Source: Vanilla planifolia (taxonomy: Eukaryota > Streptophyta > Magnoliopsida > Asparagales > Orchidaceae). Taken from it: a DNA stretch of 64,000 nucleotides. The position numbers were made by a program, and so were the translations under genes. The DNA is taken from contig CM043870.1 of assembly GCA_023846275.1 (NCBI GenBank), positions 15,670,385 through 15,734,384 of the forward strand. Reading direction: 5' to 3'. This document shows, one piece after another, positions 63,331-64,000 of the stretch (position 1 is the stretch's first letter; every line of letters starts with the position of its first letter). Under the pieces are notes generated by a model. It did not search any database. It was not told the origin of the DNA and worked only from the letters and a program-made list of their open reading frames with translations.

Positions 63331-63780
63331 AGTATCATATGTCATTTAGAGTCATTTTTTACTTATCATCATTGCATCTAGGGTGATCTTAATATTGCAC
63401 TCATCATTATAATACAATGATTTCAACCTATCACTACTATACATTGTCAAAACTTGTAATCGCTTGTTGAAGTGTCTCAAAAATGCAATTATAGCCATTC
63501 AAACTTCTTTATTTATACATTAACTCACTGAGGTATATAAACATGGAAAACCATCAATACAAATTAGTTGATGTTCTAGTAATCACTAAATCCTTGAAAG
63601 ATCAATAAGCCAAATATTAGAAGGGGGTTATATTACTTAAGTAGTATTCATTCTATTACTTCAATACTTCCATTCTCGATTTGTTCTTTCTTCTACATTA
63701 CAACAAGCTTCATCTTGTTTTGAAATATCCTTTACAATATTTAATTTTTGTATCATATAGATCATACAAGTGTATGGTGT
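63331..63780. other. Unassigned flank
   Basis: AT-rich, no motif recognised. It is the right-hand target flank of the long-LTR element. The 5 bp outside each end (TGTAC left, AGTAT right) do not match, so no target-site duplication can be claimed. Confidence 0.4.
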
Positions 63781-64000
63781 AATATTTAAAAAAAAGCTCT
63801 ATTGTGTTAAGCAAGCAATACTAATTGTAAAGAAATTATACTTCTTTCATTGTAACGTGTACCTTATCCAACTTTGTGGAAAGTGTGTGTTATTGTAAAG
63901 ACCCTTACTAGCTTGGAAAAAGGGAGGGTATTGTTGTATGAAGCTTTGCCAAGTTGACCAAGGTGGATGTAAGCACTAGTTAGGTTGAACAACCTAAAAT
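63780..64000 (+). repeat. Partial copia-like LTR at the window end
   Basis: TTATTGTAAAGACCCTTAC, AGGTGGATGTAAGCACTAG and GGTTGAACAACC resemble the end of plant copia (Sirevirus/Maximus-like) LTRs, which carry a TTGTAAAG...AGTGGACGTAGGC...CCGAACCAC series on the same strand. The element would continue past 64,000. Confidence 0.4.

Overview
The window looks like repeat-filled intergenic DNA from a land plant with a large genome. It is strongly AT-rich, and every recognisable protein signature belongs to a plant retrotransposon: Ty3/gypsy, Ty1/copia or an L1-type LINE. Almost all are broken by stops and frameshifts, many of which look like TGG-to-stop changes expected from decay of methylated C. 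I found no intact host gene, no rRNA or tRNA gene, and no operon-like organisation. I cannot name the species; the mix of old, nested elements would suit a lily-type monocot, a gymnosperm or another giant-genome plant.

Region 1 (1-15,922) is a head-to-tail array of a 4,832-bp unit: three full periods plus 1,426 bp, continuing left beyond the window. The copies are nearly identical; I saw only two variable sites by eye and no net length change. The unit is a patchwork of a Ty3/gypsy gag and protease remnant, a Ty1/copia gag zinc-knuckle remnant and an inverted gypsy-like LTR. The array ends inside a gypsy pol reading frame, so the last copy alone continues into reverse transcriptase, RNase H and integrase (15,923-18,330), followed by an LTR-like block (about 18.85-19.85 kb).

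Region 2 (about 20.1-31.3 kb) holds two decayed minus-strand LINEs (20.15-22.39 and 27.5-30.9 kb), separated by AT-rich sequence with dispersed repeats.

Region 3 (about 31.3-40.1 kb) is a decayed minus-strand copia-like element with two diverged LTRs and a gag remnant.

Region 4 (about 41.9-48.6 kb) contains a gag-protease-only LTR element, then a plus-strand copy of a long LTR. That LTR carries a degenerate 60-bp minisatellite and a short acidic open frame.

Region 5 (about 48.65-63.33 kb) is one large minus-strand Ty3/gypsy element. It has LTRs of about 4 kb and protease, RT, RNase H and integrase remnants but no visible gag. A second gag-protease-only element is nested inside its left LTR (about 51.99-55.10 kb). 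The window ends in what looks like a copia LTR.

Two points deserve most attention. One is the young, near-perfect 4.8-kb macrosatellite made from long-dead retroelement pieces. The other is the non-autonomous gag-protease LTR family, seen in two independent copies. Element boundaries are by-eye estimates unless a base-exact point is stated.
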